NCBI RefSeq assembly: GCF_900114385.1
Contig: NZ_FOSW01000001.1
Location: forward strand, 434,001 to 498,000
Direction: 5' to 3'
From: Geodermatophilus ruber
Lineage (GTDB): Bacteria; Actinomycetota; Actinomycetes; Mycobacteriales; Geodermatophilaceae
Length of the DNA: 64,000 bases
Shown here: one piece after another, positions 38,145 through 47,051 of the stretch
Layout: each line of letters opens with the position of its first letter
How positions within the stretch are numbered: position 1 is the stretch's first letter
Notes under the pieces: generated by a model
Seen by the model: only the letters and a program-made list of their open reading frames with translations
Database searches by the model: none
What the model was told of the DNA's origin: nothing
Position numbers and translations under genes: made by a program

Positions 38145-38812
38145 GCGCCGCTCGGCCCGACGTCGTCGCGTTCGACGTCAACGAGACGCTGCTCGACCTC
38201 GCCCCGGTGCGGGCCGCCCTGGTCGAGCTCGGCCAGCCCGCCGACCTGCTGCCCGCCGTGTTCGCCCGCACCCTGCTCACCGGGTTCGCGACGGCCACCG
38301 CCGGCACCTGGTGCCGCTTCCGCGACGCGTTCGACGCAGCCCTCGCCCAGGCGAGCCCGCTGCCGGCGGCCGACCGGTCCCGGGTCGCCGACGCCTTCCT
38401 CGAGCTGGTCCCGCACGCCGACGTGGAACCGGCGCTGCGGCGGCTGGCCGAGGCCGGCGTGCGGGTGGTGACCCTCACCCACGGCTCGCCCGGGGTCGCC
38501 GAGGCGGGGCTGGAGCGCGGGGGCGTGCAGGCGCTGGTGGAGCGGTCGCTGTCCAGCGAGGTGATCCGGACCTGGAAGCCGGCCCGGTCGGTCTACCTCT
38601 GGGCGGCCGGTGTGTGCGACGTCGCCCCCGAGCGGATGGCGCTGGTCGCCGCCCACGCCTGGGACGTGCACGGCGCGCTGCAGGCGGGCCTCACCGGCGC
38701 CTGGTTCCCGCGCGCCGAGCGGGTCTACCCGCAGGTCTACGACCCGGCCGCGATCGTCGCCGGCGACCTGGCCGGCGCGGTGGACGCGCTGCTGGCCCTG
38801 CCGCCCCGGTGA
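38141..38812 (+). CDS. type II haloacid dehalogenase-like HAD hydrolase
   Basis: A 223-residue HAD-superfamily protein of the L-2-haloacid dehalogenase group. The nucleophile is Asp12 in FDVNETLLD, motif II is TLTHGSPG and the motif III lysine is in RTWKPARSVY. A late 'VAAHAWDVHGA' replaces the usual VAAHxWDxxGA with good agreement. It may dehalogenate small haloacids or act as a phosphatase. ATGA overlap with the DedA gene and GTGA overlap with the next hydrolase show a tightly coupled operon, though a shared pathway is not obvious. Confidence 0.9.
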   Translation: MSAARPDVVAFDVNETLLDLAPVRAALVELGQPADLLPAVFARTLLTGFATATAGTWCRFRDAFDAALAQASPLPAADRSRVADAFLELVPHADVEPALRRLAEAGVRVVTLTHGSPGVAEAGLERGGVQALVERSLSSEVIRTWKPARSVYLWAAGVCDVAPERMALVAAHAWDVHGALQAGLTGAWFPRAERVYPQVYDPAAIVAGDLAGAVDALLALPPR

Positions 38813-39435
38813 CGGCGCTGCAGCTGGAGACCCCGCTCGGCCCGGCCCGGGTCACCGCGACCGAACCGGACGGCGGCCTCCGTGGCGCGCTCGTCCTCGG
38901 TCACGGCGCCGGCGGCGGGGTGGAGTCCGCGGACCTGCGCGCGGTGACCGCCGCGGCGGCCGGGGCGGGCTGGCGGGTCCTGCGCGTGGAGCAGCCATGG
39001 CGGGTGGCCGGGAAGCGGATCGCCCCGGCACCGGCCCGGCTCGACGTCGCCTGGCGGGCAGTGCTGGACGGGCTGCGCGAGGCCGGCCGGCTGGACGGGG
39101 CGCTGGTGCTCGGCGGGCGCAGCGCGGGCGCGCGCGTGGCCTGCCGTACCGCGGGCGAGCAGGGCGCCGCGGGCGTGCTCTGCCTGGCCTTCCCGCTGCA
39201 CCCGCCCGGCCGTCCCGAGCGCAGCCGCGCCGGGGAGCTGGCCGGGGTGGCGGTGCCGCTAGGCGTGGTGCAGGGCGAGCGGGACGCCTTCGGCAGCCCG
39301 GAGGCGGTCGCCGCGGCGCTGTCGGGGCAGGCCGGCGCCTCGGTGTACGCCGTCCCCGGGGACCACGCGCTCGAGCGGAACGTCGAGGTCGTCGCGGCCG
39401 CGGCCGTGGACTGGCTGAGCGGGGTCGCCGGGTGA
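38809..39435 (+). CDS. alpha/beta hydrolase (Tex30/KANL3-like)
   Basis: A 208-residue compact alpha/beta hydrolase. LVLGHGAGGGVES is the oxyanion region, GGRSAGARVA the nucleophile elbow with serine, and VPGDHALE the catalytic histidine, a layout typical of the KANL3/Tex30 dienelactone-hydrolase-like family. It is cytosolic, with unknown substrate. The GTG at 38809 overlaps the stop of the HAD gene, which fixes the start; the longer open frame is antisense-like Arg/Ala translation inside the HAD gene. Confidence 0.82.
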   Translation: MTALQLETPLGPARVTATEPDGGLRGALVLGHGAGGGVESADLRAVTAAAAGAGWRVLRVEQPWRVAGKRIAPAPARLDVAWRAVLDGLREAGRLDGALVLGGRSAGARVACRTAGEQGAAGVLCLAFPLHPPGRPERSRAGELAGVAVPLGVVQGERDAFGSPEAVAAALSGQAGASVYAVPGDHALERNVEVVAAAAVDWLSGVAG

Positions 39436-39462
39436 GGGTGCTCCCCGACGACCCCGCACCGC

Positions 39463-40416
39463 TCAGCTCCGGCGCCGGCGGATGATCCAGGTGATCAGCA
39501 GGAGGAGCACCGCGATGCCGGCCGCCGGCTGGGCGTAGCGGGCGAAGGCCGCCCCGCCGGCCACCTCGAGCAGGTCGATCGGCTCGGGCTCGACGACCGC
39601 CTGCGGACGGGGTGCGGCGGGGGCCGCGGTCACCGGAGCCACCGGGGTCGCGACCGACGGAGCAGTGGCCGTCGGAGCAGTGATCGACGGGGCCACAGCC
39701 GCCGGAGCGGTGGCCCCCGGAGCTGCTGCCTCCGTCGGGGCCGGCTGGGCCGTGGGCTGCGCCGCCGTCGCCTCGACCGTGGACGCCGCCTTGTCCGCGG
39801 CGGCCGCGGCGGTCTTCTTGGTGGCGGTGGCGGCCTTGCGGGTCTTCTGGGCGGCCGCGCCCTCCCCGGGCACCTGCTCCGCGGCCGCGGCGGCCTCCTC
39901 GACGGCGCCGGCGGCGGTGGCCGCCGCCTTCCCCGCGGTCGTCGCCGGCGACGGCTGCGGAGCGGGGGCCTCCCCGGCGCCCAGCTGCGCGGCGAGCTTG
40001 TCGGCGAACTGGCCGAGCAGCTTGTTGCCCACGTCGGTCATCACGCCGCGGCCGAACTGGGCCGGCCGGCCGGTGATGTTGAGGTCGGTCAGGACGTCGA
40101 CCCGCGTGGCTGCCCCCTCCGGCTTCAGGTTGGCCGTGATCGTCGCTGCGGCCGTCCCGTTGCCCCGCTGGTCCTTGCCCTTGGCGTCGATGACCGCCCG
40201 GTGCACGGCCTCGTCCTTCTCCACGAAGGACGCCTTGCCCTGGTAGGTGAGGTTGATCGGGCCGAGCTTGACCTTCACCCGGCCGGTGAAGTCATCGCCC
40301 TCGACCGAGTCGAGGGCGGCACCGGGCATGCACGGCGCGATGCGCTCGATGTCCAGCAGCACCCGCCAGGCCTCGTCGATGGGCACGGGGACGGTGAACG
40401 AGTTCTCCAACTGCAC
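39463..40416 (-). CDS. coxG: CoxG-like SRPBCC protein with long Ala/Thr/Pro linker and C-terminal membrane helix
   Basis: A 317-residue protein. Residues 1-150 form an SRPBCC/CoxG domain (FTVPVPIDEAWRVLLDIERIAPCMPGA, LNITGRPAQFGRGVMTDV). Then comes about 130 residues of Ala/Lys/Thr/Pro low complexity, then a hydrophobic helix (AGIAVLLLLITWII) and a RRRRS tail. CoxG anchors CO dehydrogenase-type enzymes to the membrane, and the tail here would do that directly. It is the last gene after coxS-coxL-coxM on the same strand, with a 97-bp gap to coxM. Typical CoxG is about 150-220 residues, so the tail is unusual in length. Confidence 0.87.
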   Translation of the reverse strand: MQLENSFTVPVPIDEAWRVLLDIERIAPCMPGAALDSVEGDDFTGRVKVKLGPINLTYQGKASFVEKDEAVHRAVIDAKGKDQRGNGTAAATITANLKPEGAATRVDVLTDLNITGRPAQFGRGVMTDVGNKLLGQFADKLAAQLGAGEAPAPQPSPATTAGKAAATAAGAVEEAAAAAEQVPGEGAAAQKTRKAATATKKTAAAAADKAASTVEATAAQPTAQPAPTEAAAPGATAPAAVAPSITAPTATAPSVATPVAPVTAAPAAPRPQAVVEPEPIDLLEVAGGAAFARYAQPAAGIAVLLLLITWIIRRRRS

Positions 40417-40513
40417 GGTGCGACCTCCTGGGGTACGTGGCTCGGCCGGTCCGCCCCGGGGAGGGCGGGCCGGCCGAGGGGGACTGGCGGGGACCGGGTG
40501 CGGGTGACCGACG

Positions 40514-41371
40514 CTACAACCCTGCGGCCGCCGTGACCGCCCGGCGAGTCAGCACCTGGGCCAGGTGCTCCCGGTAGTCGGCCTGCGCGTTGAGGTCGCT
40601 GCTGGGACTGGTGCCCTCGGCGGCCGATCGTGCCGCCGCGGCGATCGCCTCGGCGCTGGCCTCCGCCCCGGCCAGGGCCGACTCCGCCGCCCGGGCGCGC
40701 AGCGGCGTCGGCCCCATGTTGGTCAGCCCGATCCGGGCCTCCGCGATGTGCCCGTCGTCCCGCCGCACCACGGCGGCGACGGCCACGATCGACCAGGCCT
40801 GCGCCACCCGGTTGAACTTCTCGTAGTGCATGCCCCACTGGCCGGCCAGCTTGGGGACGCGGATCTCGACGAGCAGCTCCCCCTCCTCCAGCGCGGTGGT
40901 GAGGTAGTCGACGAAGAAGTCCGCCGCGGGCACGGTCCGTCGCCCGCCGGGGCCGGCGATGACGAACTCGGCGTCCAGGGCGAGCGCCACCGCCGGCAGG
41001 TCACCGGCGGGGTCGGCGTGGGCCAGCGCCCCGCCGAAGGTGCCCCGGGCCCGCACCTGCCGGTCGGCCACCGTCTCCGTCGCCGCGGCGATGAGCGGTG
41101 CGTGCTGCGCGATCAGCGGGTCGGTGAGCACGTCGTGGTGCGTGGTCATGGCCCCGATGACGAGGGCGTCCCCGTCGTCCCGGACGCCGCGCAGCTCCTC
41201 GATCCGGGACAGGTCGACCACCGTCTCCGGCGCCGCCAGGCGCAGCCGCATGACCGGGATCAGCGACTGCCCCCCGGCGAGGATCTTGACGTCCTCCCCG
41301 CCGTCGGCGATGGCCTGCAGGGCCTCGTCGACGGTGGTGGGGCGGGCGTACTCGAACGCAGCGGGGATCAC
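40514..41371 (-). CDS. coxM: molybdenum hydroxylase medium (FAD) subunit, CoxM-like
   Basis: A 285-residue FAD-binding subunit of a xanthine dehydrogenase/CO dehydrogenase-type enzyme. FAD motifs are LAGGQSLIPVMRLR (near residue 31) and ARGTFGGALAHADPAGDLP (near 108), and EEGELLVEIRVP leads the C-terminal domain. It passes electrons from the Fe-S small subunit to the quinone pool. Its GTG overlaps the coxL stop, so stoichiometric translation is expected. CoxM-like is a family name; the actual substrate of this complex is not necessarily CO. Confidence 0.92.
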   Translation of the reverse strand: MIPAAFEYARPTTVDEALQAIADGGEDVKILAGGQSLIPVMRLRLAAPETVVDLSRIEELRGVRDDGDALVIGAMTTHHDVLTDPLIAQHAPLIAAATETVADRQVRARGTFGGALAHADPAGDLPAVALALDAEFVIAGPGGRRTVPAADFFVDYLTTALEEGELLVEIRVPKLAGQWGMHYEKFNRVAQAWSIVAVAAVVRRDDGHIAEARIGLTNMGPTPLRARAAESALAGAEASAEAIAAAARSAAEGTSPSSDLNAQADYREHLAQVLTRRAVTAAAGL

Positions 41372-43863
41372 CGGTCACCTCCGAGGGCGGACTGCGGGGT
41401 GGAGACGCCGGCGGTGGTCTCGGTCTGCGCCCCGCCGTACGCGTTGGTGCCGGCGGTGGCGCGGTCGCCGCCGTCCCCGCCGTCGTGCAGTGCCCGCCAG
41501 ACCCGTTCGGGCGTCAGCGGCATCCGGATGTCACGCACCCCGAGGTGCCGGACGGCGTCCAGCGCGGCGTTCACCACCGCCGGGGTGCTGGCGATGCAGC
41601 CGGCCTCGCCGACACCCTTGGCGCCGATCGGGTTGCCGGGCGCCTCGTGCACCGTGTTGCCGGTGTCGAAGTGCGGCAGGTCGGCGGCCGAGGGGACCAG
41701 GTAGTCGACGAAGGTGCCGGTGGTGAGGTTGCCGTCGGCGTCGTACACGGCCTCCTCGTACAGCGCCTGGGCGATGCCCTGGGCCAGCCCGCCGTGCACC
41801 TGCCCCTCGACGATCAGCGGGTTGACGATCGTCCCGACGTCGTCGACGCAGGCGTACTTGCGGATCTTCACCATGCCGGTCTCGGTGTCGACCTCCATGG
41901 CGCAGATGTGCGTGCCGTGGGGGAAGGAGAAGTTGACCGGGTCGAAGGTGGCGTCCGCGTCGATCGAGGGCTCGACCCCCTCGGGGAAGTTGTGCGCGGC
42001 GAACGTGGCCAGGGCGATCTCCTGGATGCTCACCCCGGCGCCCGGCGTCCCGCGGACGGAGAACGTCCCGCCGGAGTAGTCCAGGTCCTCCTCGCTGGCC
42101 TCCAGCAGGTGGGCGGCGACCTTCCGGGCCTTCGCGATCACCTTCTCGGCGGCCCGCACCACCGCGGCGCCGCCGACGACCAGCGAGCGGGACCCGTAGG
42201 TGTCCAGCCCGCGGGGGGCCACCGAGGTGTCCCCGTGCAACACCTCGACGTCCTCGAACGGGACGCCGAGGGTGTCGGCGACCAGCTGGCTCCACGCCGT
42301 CTCGTGGCCCTGGCCGTGCGGCGAGGAGCCGGTGACGACCTCGACCTTGCCGGTGGGCAGCATCCGGATGGCGGCGTGCTCCCAGCCACCGGCCCCGTAG
42401 GACAGCGAGCCGAGCACCCGGGAGGGCGCCAGGCCGCACATCTCGGTGAAGGTGGAGAAGCCGATGCCGAGCTGCACCGGGTCGTTCGCCTCCCGGCGCC
42501 GCTGCTGCTCGGCGCGCAGCTCGTCGTAGCCGATGAGCTCCAGCGCCTGCTGCGTCGCGGCGTCGTAGTTGCCGCTGTCGTACTCGAGCCCGGCCACCGT
42601 GGTGAACGGGAACTCCTCGGGCCGGATCCAGTTCTTGCGGCGCAGCTCGAGCGGGTCCATGCCGAGCTCGACGGCGAGCTCGTCCATGATCCGCTCGACG
42701 GCGAAGGTCGCCTCCGGCCGGCCGGCGCCGCGGTAGGCGTCGGTGGGGGTCTTGTTGGTGAAGACCCCCGAGCAGTCGAACCGGTAGGCCGGGAACTTGT
42801 AGATGCCGGCGAACATGAACGCGCCGAGCACGGGGACGCCGGGGCTGACCAGCCGCAGGTAGGCGCCCATGTCGGCGAGGATCCGGCAGCGCAGGCCCTT
42901 GACGTTGCCCTCGCGGTCGGCCGCGATGTCGATGTACTGGATCTGGTCGCGGCCGTGGTGGGCGCTCATCAGCGACTCGCTGCGGGTCTCGGCCCACTTG
43001 ACCGGCTTGCCCAGCCGGCGGGCGACCAGCAGCGAGAGGACCTCCTCCGGGGTCACCTGCAGCTTGCCGCCGAACCCGCCCCCGACGTCGGGGGCGACGA
43101 CGCGGAGCTTGTGCTCGGGGACGCCGGTGATCATCGCGAGCATCAGCCGGAGGATGTGCGGCACCTGGGTGGCCGACCACATCGTGTAGTTGTCGCCCTG
43201 GGGCTGGACGACGACCGCGCGCGGCTCCATGAACGCGGGGATGAGCCGCTGCTGGACGAACCGGCGGCTGACCACGACCTCGGCGTCGGCGAAGGCCTGC
43301 TCGGTGTCGGCGCCGGTGCCGGCCTCCCCGGCGTCGAAGACGAACCGGTAGCTCTCGTTGGACCCGATGTGGTCGTGGACCCGGTCCGCGCCGTCGGCGA
43401 GGGCCTGCTCCATGTCGAGCACGACCGGCAGCAGGTCGTAGTCGACGTCGACCAGCTCGACGGCGTCGGCCGCGGCGGTCCTGCTGCGCGCGACGATGAC
43501 GGCCACCGCCTCGCCGACGTGGTTGACCGTCTCGACGGCGATCGACGGGTGGCCGGGGTTGACCATGTCCGGCGTCACCGGCCAGGCGCAGGGGATCGAG
43601 CCCTGCTCGTCGGCGAAGTCGCGGCCGGTGAAGACGGCGACCACGCCGGGCGCGGAGCGCGCCGCGCTGACGTCGATGCCGGTGATCCGGGCGTGCGCGA
43701 CGGGGCTGCGTACGACCGCGAGGTGCAGCATCCCGGGCAGGACCATGTTGTCGGTCCACGTCGTCCGGCCGGTGATCAGCCGGGCGTCCTCCTTGCGGCG
43801 GCGGGGCCGGCCGACCTCCCGGGGCGGGGCCTGGGTGACGGCGGGCTCCTCGGTGACGGTCAT
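41368..43863 (-). CDS. coxL: molybdenum hydroxylase large subunit, form II CoxL-like
   Basis: An 831-residue molybdopterin-cytosine-dinucleotide subunit. The active-site loop reads AYRGAGR at 376-382, the form II signature; true (form I) CO dehydrogenases have AYxCSFR with a copper-binding Cys, absent here. [13 protein letters not shown] at 256-267 binds the cofactor, and the catalytic Glu lies in GAKGVGEAG near the C-terminus. The ATG at 43863 overlaps the coxS stop. It probably oxidises an aldehyde, purine or other heterocycle rather than CO. The longer open frame upstream belongs to coxS in another frame. Confidence 0.93.
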   Translation of the reverse strand: MTVTEEPAVTQAPPREVGRPRRRKEDARLITGRTTWTDNMVLPGMLHLAVVRSPVAHARITGIDVSAARSAPGVVAVFTGRDFADEQGSIPCAWPVTPDMVNPGHPSIAVETVNHVGEAVAVIVARSRTAAADAVELVDVDYDLLPVVLDMEQALADGADRVHDHIGSNESYRFVFDAGEAGTGADTEQAFADAEVVVSRRFVQQRLIPAFMEPRAVVVQPQGDNYTMWSATQVPHILRLMLAMITGVPEHKLRVVAPDVGGGFGGKLQVTPEEVLSLLVARRLGKPVKWAETRSESLMSAHHGRDQIQYIDIAADREGNVKGLRCRILADMGAYLRLVSPGVPVLGAFMFAGIYKFPAYRFDCSGVFTNKTPTDAYRGAGRPEATFAVERIMDELAVELGMDPLELRRKNWIRPEEFPFTTVAGLEYDSGNYDAATQQALELIGYDELRAEQQRRREANDPVQLGIGFSTFTEMCGLAPSRVLGSLSYGAGGWEHAAIRMLPTGKVEVVTGSSPHGQGHETAWSQLVADTLGVPFEDVEVLHGDTSVAPRGLDTYGSRSLVVGGAAVVRAAEKVIAKARKVAAHLLEASEEDLDYSGGTFSVRGTPGAGVSIQEIALATFAAHNFPEGVEPSIDADATFDPVNFSFPHGTHICAMEVDTETGMVKIRKYACVDDVGTIVNPLIVEGQVHGGLAQGIAQALYEEAVYDADGNLTTGTFVDYLVPSAADLPHFDTGNTVHEAPGNPIGAKGVGEAGCIASTPAVVNAALDAVRHLGVRDIRMPLTPERVWRALHDGGDGGDRATAGTNAYGGAQTETTAGVSTPQSALGGDR

Positions 43864-44354
43864 CGGACCTCCTCGCGGGCGGATGCGGAGCCGGCCATCT
43901 CGCCGGCGGCCTGCTGCACGGCGCGCACGATGTTCTGGTAGCCGGTGCAGCGGCAGAGGTTGCCCTCGATGCCCTCGCGGATCTCGGTCTCGCTCGGGTT
44001 CGGGTTCTCCCGGAGCAGGTCCACCGAGGCCATGATCATCCCGGGCGTGCAGAACCCGCACTGCAGTCCGTGCATCTCGTGGAAAGCCTTCTGCATCGGG
44101 TGCAGGGCGCCGTCCTGCGCGAGCCCCTCGATCGTGGTGACCTCGCCGCCGTCGGCCTGGACGGCCAGCACGGTGCAGGACTTCACCGCCGCGCCGTCGA
44201 GGTGCACGGTGCAGGCGCCGCAGTTGCTGGTGTCGCAGCCGATGACGGTGCCGACCTTGCCCAGCTGCTCCCGCAGGTAGTGGACCAACAGGGTCCGGGG
44301 TTCGACGTCGTCGGTGTAGGCCACCCCGTCGACGCGCACATTGATCTGGCTCAC
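43860..44354 (-). CDS. coxS: molybdenum hydroxylase small [2Fe-2S] subunit, CoxS-like
   Basis: A 164-residue iron-sulfur subunit with two [2Fe-2S] clusters. The ferredoxin-like cluster uses Cys40, 45, 48 and 60 ([10 protein letters not shown]...C). The second uses Cys99, 102, 134 and 136 (CGFC...CRC). It relays electrons from the molybdenum site to the CoxM FAD. The GTG at 44354 has GGAGGACTG just upstream; the frame extends further to 44435 through a repeat region, but that part is not family sequence. First gene of the coxS-L-M-G operon. Confidence 0.94.
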   Translation of the reverse strand: MSQINVRVDGVAYTDDVEPRTLLVHYLREQLGKVGTVIGCDTSNCGACTVHLDGAAVKSCTVLAVQADGGEVTTIEGLAQDGALHPMQKAFHEMHGLQCGFCTPGMIMASVDLLRENPNPSETEIREGIEGNLCRCTGYQNIVRAVQQAAGEMAGSASAREEVR

Positions 44355-44375
44355 CAGTCCTCCGCTTCGTTGCAG

Positions 44376-44414
44376 GCTCGTGGGTGCAGGCGCTCGTGGG
44401 TGCAGGGGCTCGTG
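44376..44414 (-). repeat. 16-bp-period direct repeats upstream of coxS
   Basis: GCTCGTGGGTGCAGG occurs perfectly at 44376-44390 and 44392-44406, and a third partial copy GCTCGTG starts at 44408, so the period is 16 bp. The array lies 22 bp from the coxS GTG, in the expected leader or promoter, and could be an activator or repressor binding array. Confidence 0.6.
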
Positions 44415-44650
44415 CGGCTGCCCGCGGAGCGCCACCTACGGCGGAGTCTGTCAACGCTCCGGTGAGTTAGGCCACACTCATTCGCACGGCTCCTGGTTTC
44501 GACTCCGCGGAAGCGGAGCCACGCTGCGTGGGCCCTCCGCATACGAGGAAGATCGGTCGCGCGGGCCAACCGGAACAGCGTCGTAGCGCAACGTTGCACG
44601 GTCGCACCACCCCACCCCCTGCCCGTGACCCGGTCGTGACCACCATGCGG
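44415..44650. other. intergenic region between the divergent cox operon and siderophore binding-protein gene
   Basis: Part of a 333-bp stretch without a gene. Small open frames on both strands here have no family sequence and no good ribosome binding sites. It should contain the leftward cox promoter and the rightward iron-regulated promoter. I see no RNA gene. Confidence 0.6.
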
Positions 44651-44669
44651 TTAGGTGAGCCTTACCTAT
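44651..44669 (+). promoter_or_regulatory. iron box upstream of the second siderophore binding-protein gene
   Basis: TTAGGTGAGCCTTACCTAT matches 15 of 19 iron-box positions and is a near-perfect palindrome around its central base. It ends 18 bp before the ATG at 44688, leaving room for the GCGAGGAG ribosome site, in contrast to the box at 21677. Confidence 0.85.
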
Positions 44670-44687
44670 CCGAAGCGAGGAGTTCCC

Positions 44688-45686
44688 ATGCCGCCCCGTC
44701 CCGTCCTGCTCGGCGCCGCCCTGGTGGCCGCCGCCGTCCTCACGACCAGCTGCAGCTCCGGCGCCGACGGCCCCGGGGAGGACGGCGCGGCCGCGGCCGG
44801 CGGCTCGTCCGAGGCCTTCCCGGTGACCGTCGAGACCGCGTTCGGCGAGGTGACCGTCGAGGAGGAGCCGACCCGCGTCGTGGCCCTCGGCTGGGGCGAC
44901 GCGGAGACCGCGCTGGCCCTCGACGTGCAGCCCGTGGGCGCCAGCGACTGGCTCGGCTTCGGCGGCGAGGGGGTCGGCCCCTGGTCGGAGGGGCTCTACG
45001 ACGAGGCCCCGGAGCTCATCGAGACGCTCGAGCCCAGCCTGGAGGCGATCGCCGCCCTGGAACCCGACCTGATCCTCGACACCCGATCGGCCGCCACCCA
45101 GGAGCGCTACGACGCGCTGAGCGCGATCGCCCCGACGATCGGCCAGCCCGAGGGCGTGGGCGCGTACCAGACCACCTGGCAGCAGCAGCTCGAGCTGGTC
45201 GGCCAGGCCCTGGGCCGCAGCGACGAGGCCGCCGCGCTGGCCGACGAGGTCGAGCAGCGGTTCGCCGACGCCCGCGAGGCCAACCCGTCCTTCGAGGGCA
45301 CCGAGGTCGCCGTCGGCGCCTACTCCTCGGAAGGCTTCGGCGCCTACGTCCGCGGGGACACCCGGGTCGACTTCATGGAGGCGCTGGGCTTCGTGAACAC
45401 GCCGGCGATCCAGGAGCTGGCCGGGGAGAGCTTCTACGTCCAGGTCAGCGAGGAGGAGCTGCGGCTCTTCGACGCCCCGCTGACGGCGATCTTCCCCATC
45501 TTCGTCGACGCCGCCGAGATCACCGGCAACCCGCTGTGGCAGACCCTGCCGTCGGTGCAGGCCGGGCACGCGGTCGTGCTGGACGACCAGACGCTGATCA
45601 ACGCCTTCTCCAGCGGCACCGCGCCGGGCACCCTGTACGCGCTGGAGAACGCCGTCCCGGTGTTCGCGGGGGCGCTGCAGCAGTGA
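44688..45686 (+). CDS. ferric-siderophore ABC transporter substrate-binding lipoprotein (FecB/FepB-like)
   Basis: A 332-residue lipoprotein. The signal peptide LLGAALVAAAVLTTSC gives lipid Cys22, followed by a Gly/Asp/Ala linker. The binding domain shows EEEPTRVVALGWGDAETALALDVQPVGASDWLGF, IAALEPDLILDTRSATQERYD-like hinge sequence and VVLDDQTLINAFSSGT at the C-terminus, as in actinobacterial desferrioxamine/hydroxamate binding proteins. No permease is adjacent; it and the 21.7-kb paralogue may share the importer at 5.6-8.6 kb. Controlled by the iron box directly upstream. Confidence 0.92.
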   Translation: MPPRPVLLGAALVAAAVLTTSCSSGADGPGEDGAAAAGGSSEAFPVTVETAFGEVTVEEEPTRVVALGWGDAETALALDVQPVGASDWLGFGGEGVGPWSEGLYDEAPELIETLEPSLEAIAALEPDLILDTRSAATQERYDALSAIAPTIGQPEGVGAYQTTWQQQLELVGQALGRSDEAAALADEVEQRFADAREANPSFEGTEVAVGAYSSEGFGAYVRGDTRVDFMEALGFVNTPAIQELAGESFYVQVSEEELRLFDAPLTAIFPIFVDAAEITGNPLWQTLPSVQAGHAVVLDDQTLINAFSSGTAPGTLYALENAVPVFAGALQQ

Positions 45687-45689
45687 CGG

Positions 45690-46922
45690 TCACCGGGCCG
45701 GTGCGGGCACCCTCTGCACCGGCCCGGCCCGCCGTTCCCGGCGGCGCAGCACGGCCGACGTGCTGAGCGCGAGCAGGCCGACGGCGGCCAGGCCCGCCCC
45801 CACCAGCGCCGGCGCGGTGTACCCGAGGCCCGCGGCGATCACCAGGCCGCCGAGCCAGGCACCCAGCGCGTTCGCCGCGTTCAGCGCCGAGTGGTTGAGC
45901 GCCGCGCCGAGCATCTGCGCATCGCCGGCGACCTCCATCAGCCGCATCTGCAGGCACACGACCAGCACCGAGGCGGTCGCCGAGAGCAGGAACATCGCGA
46001 CGCCCAGGCCTGGCCACCAGCCGGCCACGAGCGGGATCCCGGCGAGCAGCACGCCGACCGTCACCATCGCGCCCACCAGCGAACGGAACAGCGCGACGTC
46101 GGCCAGCCGGCCGCCCAGCGCCGTCCCCGCGACGCCGCCCACGCCGAAGGCGAGCAGCACCCACGGCACCGCCCCGCGGGAGAGCCCGGCCACCTCGGTC
46201 ACCAGCGGCGCGATGTAGCTGTAGACGGCGAACATGCCCCCGAAGCCGACCGTGGCCACGAGCAGGGTGAGCAGCACCTGCGGCCGGCGGAGGGCGACGA
46301 GCTCGGTCCGCACCGTGGCCCCGGCCCGGCCAGGCGAGGAGGGGACGACGGCCAGCACCGCGAGCACCGTGAGCACGGCGAGGACGACCACCGCCCAGTA
46401 GGCCGCCCGCCAGCCCACCTGCTGACCGAGCCAGGTGGCCGCGGGCACGCCCGCGACGTTGGCGACCGCCAGCCCGAGCATGACCGAGCTGACCGCGCGG
46501 CCGCGCAGGTGCGGGGCGACCAGGCCGGCGGCCACCAGCGAGGCGACCCCGAAGTAGGCGCCGTGCGGCAGGCCGCTGACGAACCGGGCGAGCAGCAGCG
46601 TCGACCGGTCCGGGGCCAGGGCGCTGCAGAGGTTGCCGACCAGGAAGGCGGCCATGAGCCCGACCAGGAGGGCCCGACGGGGCAGCCGGGCGGCGGAAGC
46701 GGCGATCACCGGCGCGCCGACCACCACCCCCAGCGCGTAGGCGGAGATGACGTGCCCGGCCGAGGGGATGTCCACGCCGATCCCCTCGGCGATGTCGGGC
46801 AGCAGGCCCATGGTGACGAACTCGGTGGTCCCGATGGCGAACCCGCCCAGGGCGAGCGCGAGGACCGCGACGGCGACCCGCCGGGCGCTCAGGGACGGGA
46901 CCTCACGGGCGGGAGCGCTCAC
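45690..46922 (-). CDS. MFS transporter (AraJ/CmlR-type drug or sugar efflux)
   Basis: A 410-residue major-facilitator protein with twelve helices. GFAIGTTEFVTMGLLPDIAEGIGVDIPSAGHVISAYALGVVVGAP is the hallmark of the DHA1 AraJ/CmlA branch (TTEF...GLLP). Loop 2-3 shows ARLPRRALLVGL, and SGLPHGAYFGVASLVA is the next family segment. It probably exports a drug-like or sugar-like compound. The start GTG at 46922 has GGGCGGGAG upstream. It converges with the siderophore binding-protein gene at a 3-bp gap. Export of an iron chelator is possible given the neighbour, but that is speculation. Confidence 0.9.
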   Translation of the reverse strand: MSAPAREVPSLSARRVAVAVLALALGGFAIGTTEFVTMGLLPDIAEGIGVDIPSAGHVISAYALGVVVGAPVIAASAARLPRRALLVGLMAAFLVGNLCSALAPDRSTLLLARFVSGLPHGAYFGVASLVAAGLVAPHLRGRAVSSVMLGLAVANVAGVPAATWLGQQVGWRAAYWAVVVLAVLTVLAVLAVVPSSPGRAGATVRTELVALRRPQVLLTLLVATVGFGGMFAVYSYIAPLVTEVAGLSRGAVPWVLLAFGVGGVAGTALGGRLADVALFRSLVGAMVTVGVLLAGIPLVAGWWPGLGVAMFLLSATASVLVVCLQMRLMEVAGDAQMLGAALNHSALNAANALGAWLGGLVIAAGLGYTAPALVGAGLAAVGLLALSTSAVLRRRERRAGPVQRVPAPAR

Positions 46923-47051
46923 GTAACGGTGCGAAGGCCGGTCGGGCGGCCGGCATTCCCGGCGGGTCAGGGCTGGGCTCGGCCCGCCGGCCGGCAGGGA
47001 GGGCCAGCCACGGTGAGACCGTCACGGCGGGGGTGCGGGCTGTGGGCCATG

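Noticed and set aside
41485-43941. 818-codon plus-strand frame opposite coxL
   Set aside because: Antisense shadow of the conserved molybdenum hydroxylase large subunit.
44460-44480. possible iron box around GAGTTAGGCCACACTC
   Set aside because: Only the TTAGG half fits; the second half-site is absent, and a far better box lies at 44651.
44655-44687. upstream start for the second siderophore binding protein
   Set aside because: Would place the iron box inside the coding sequence and precede the signal peptide; the ATG at 44688 has a good ribosome site.
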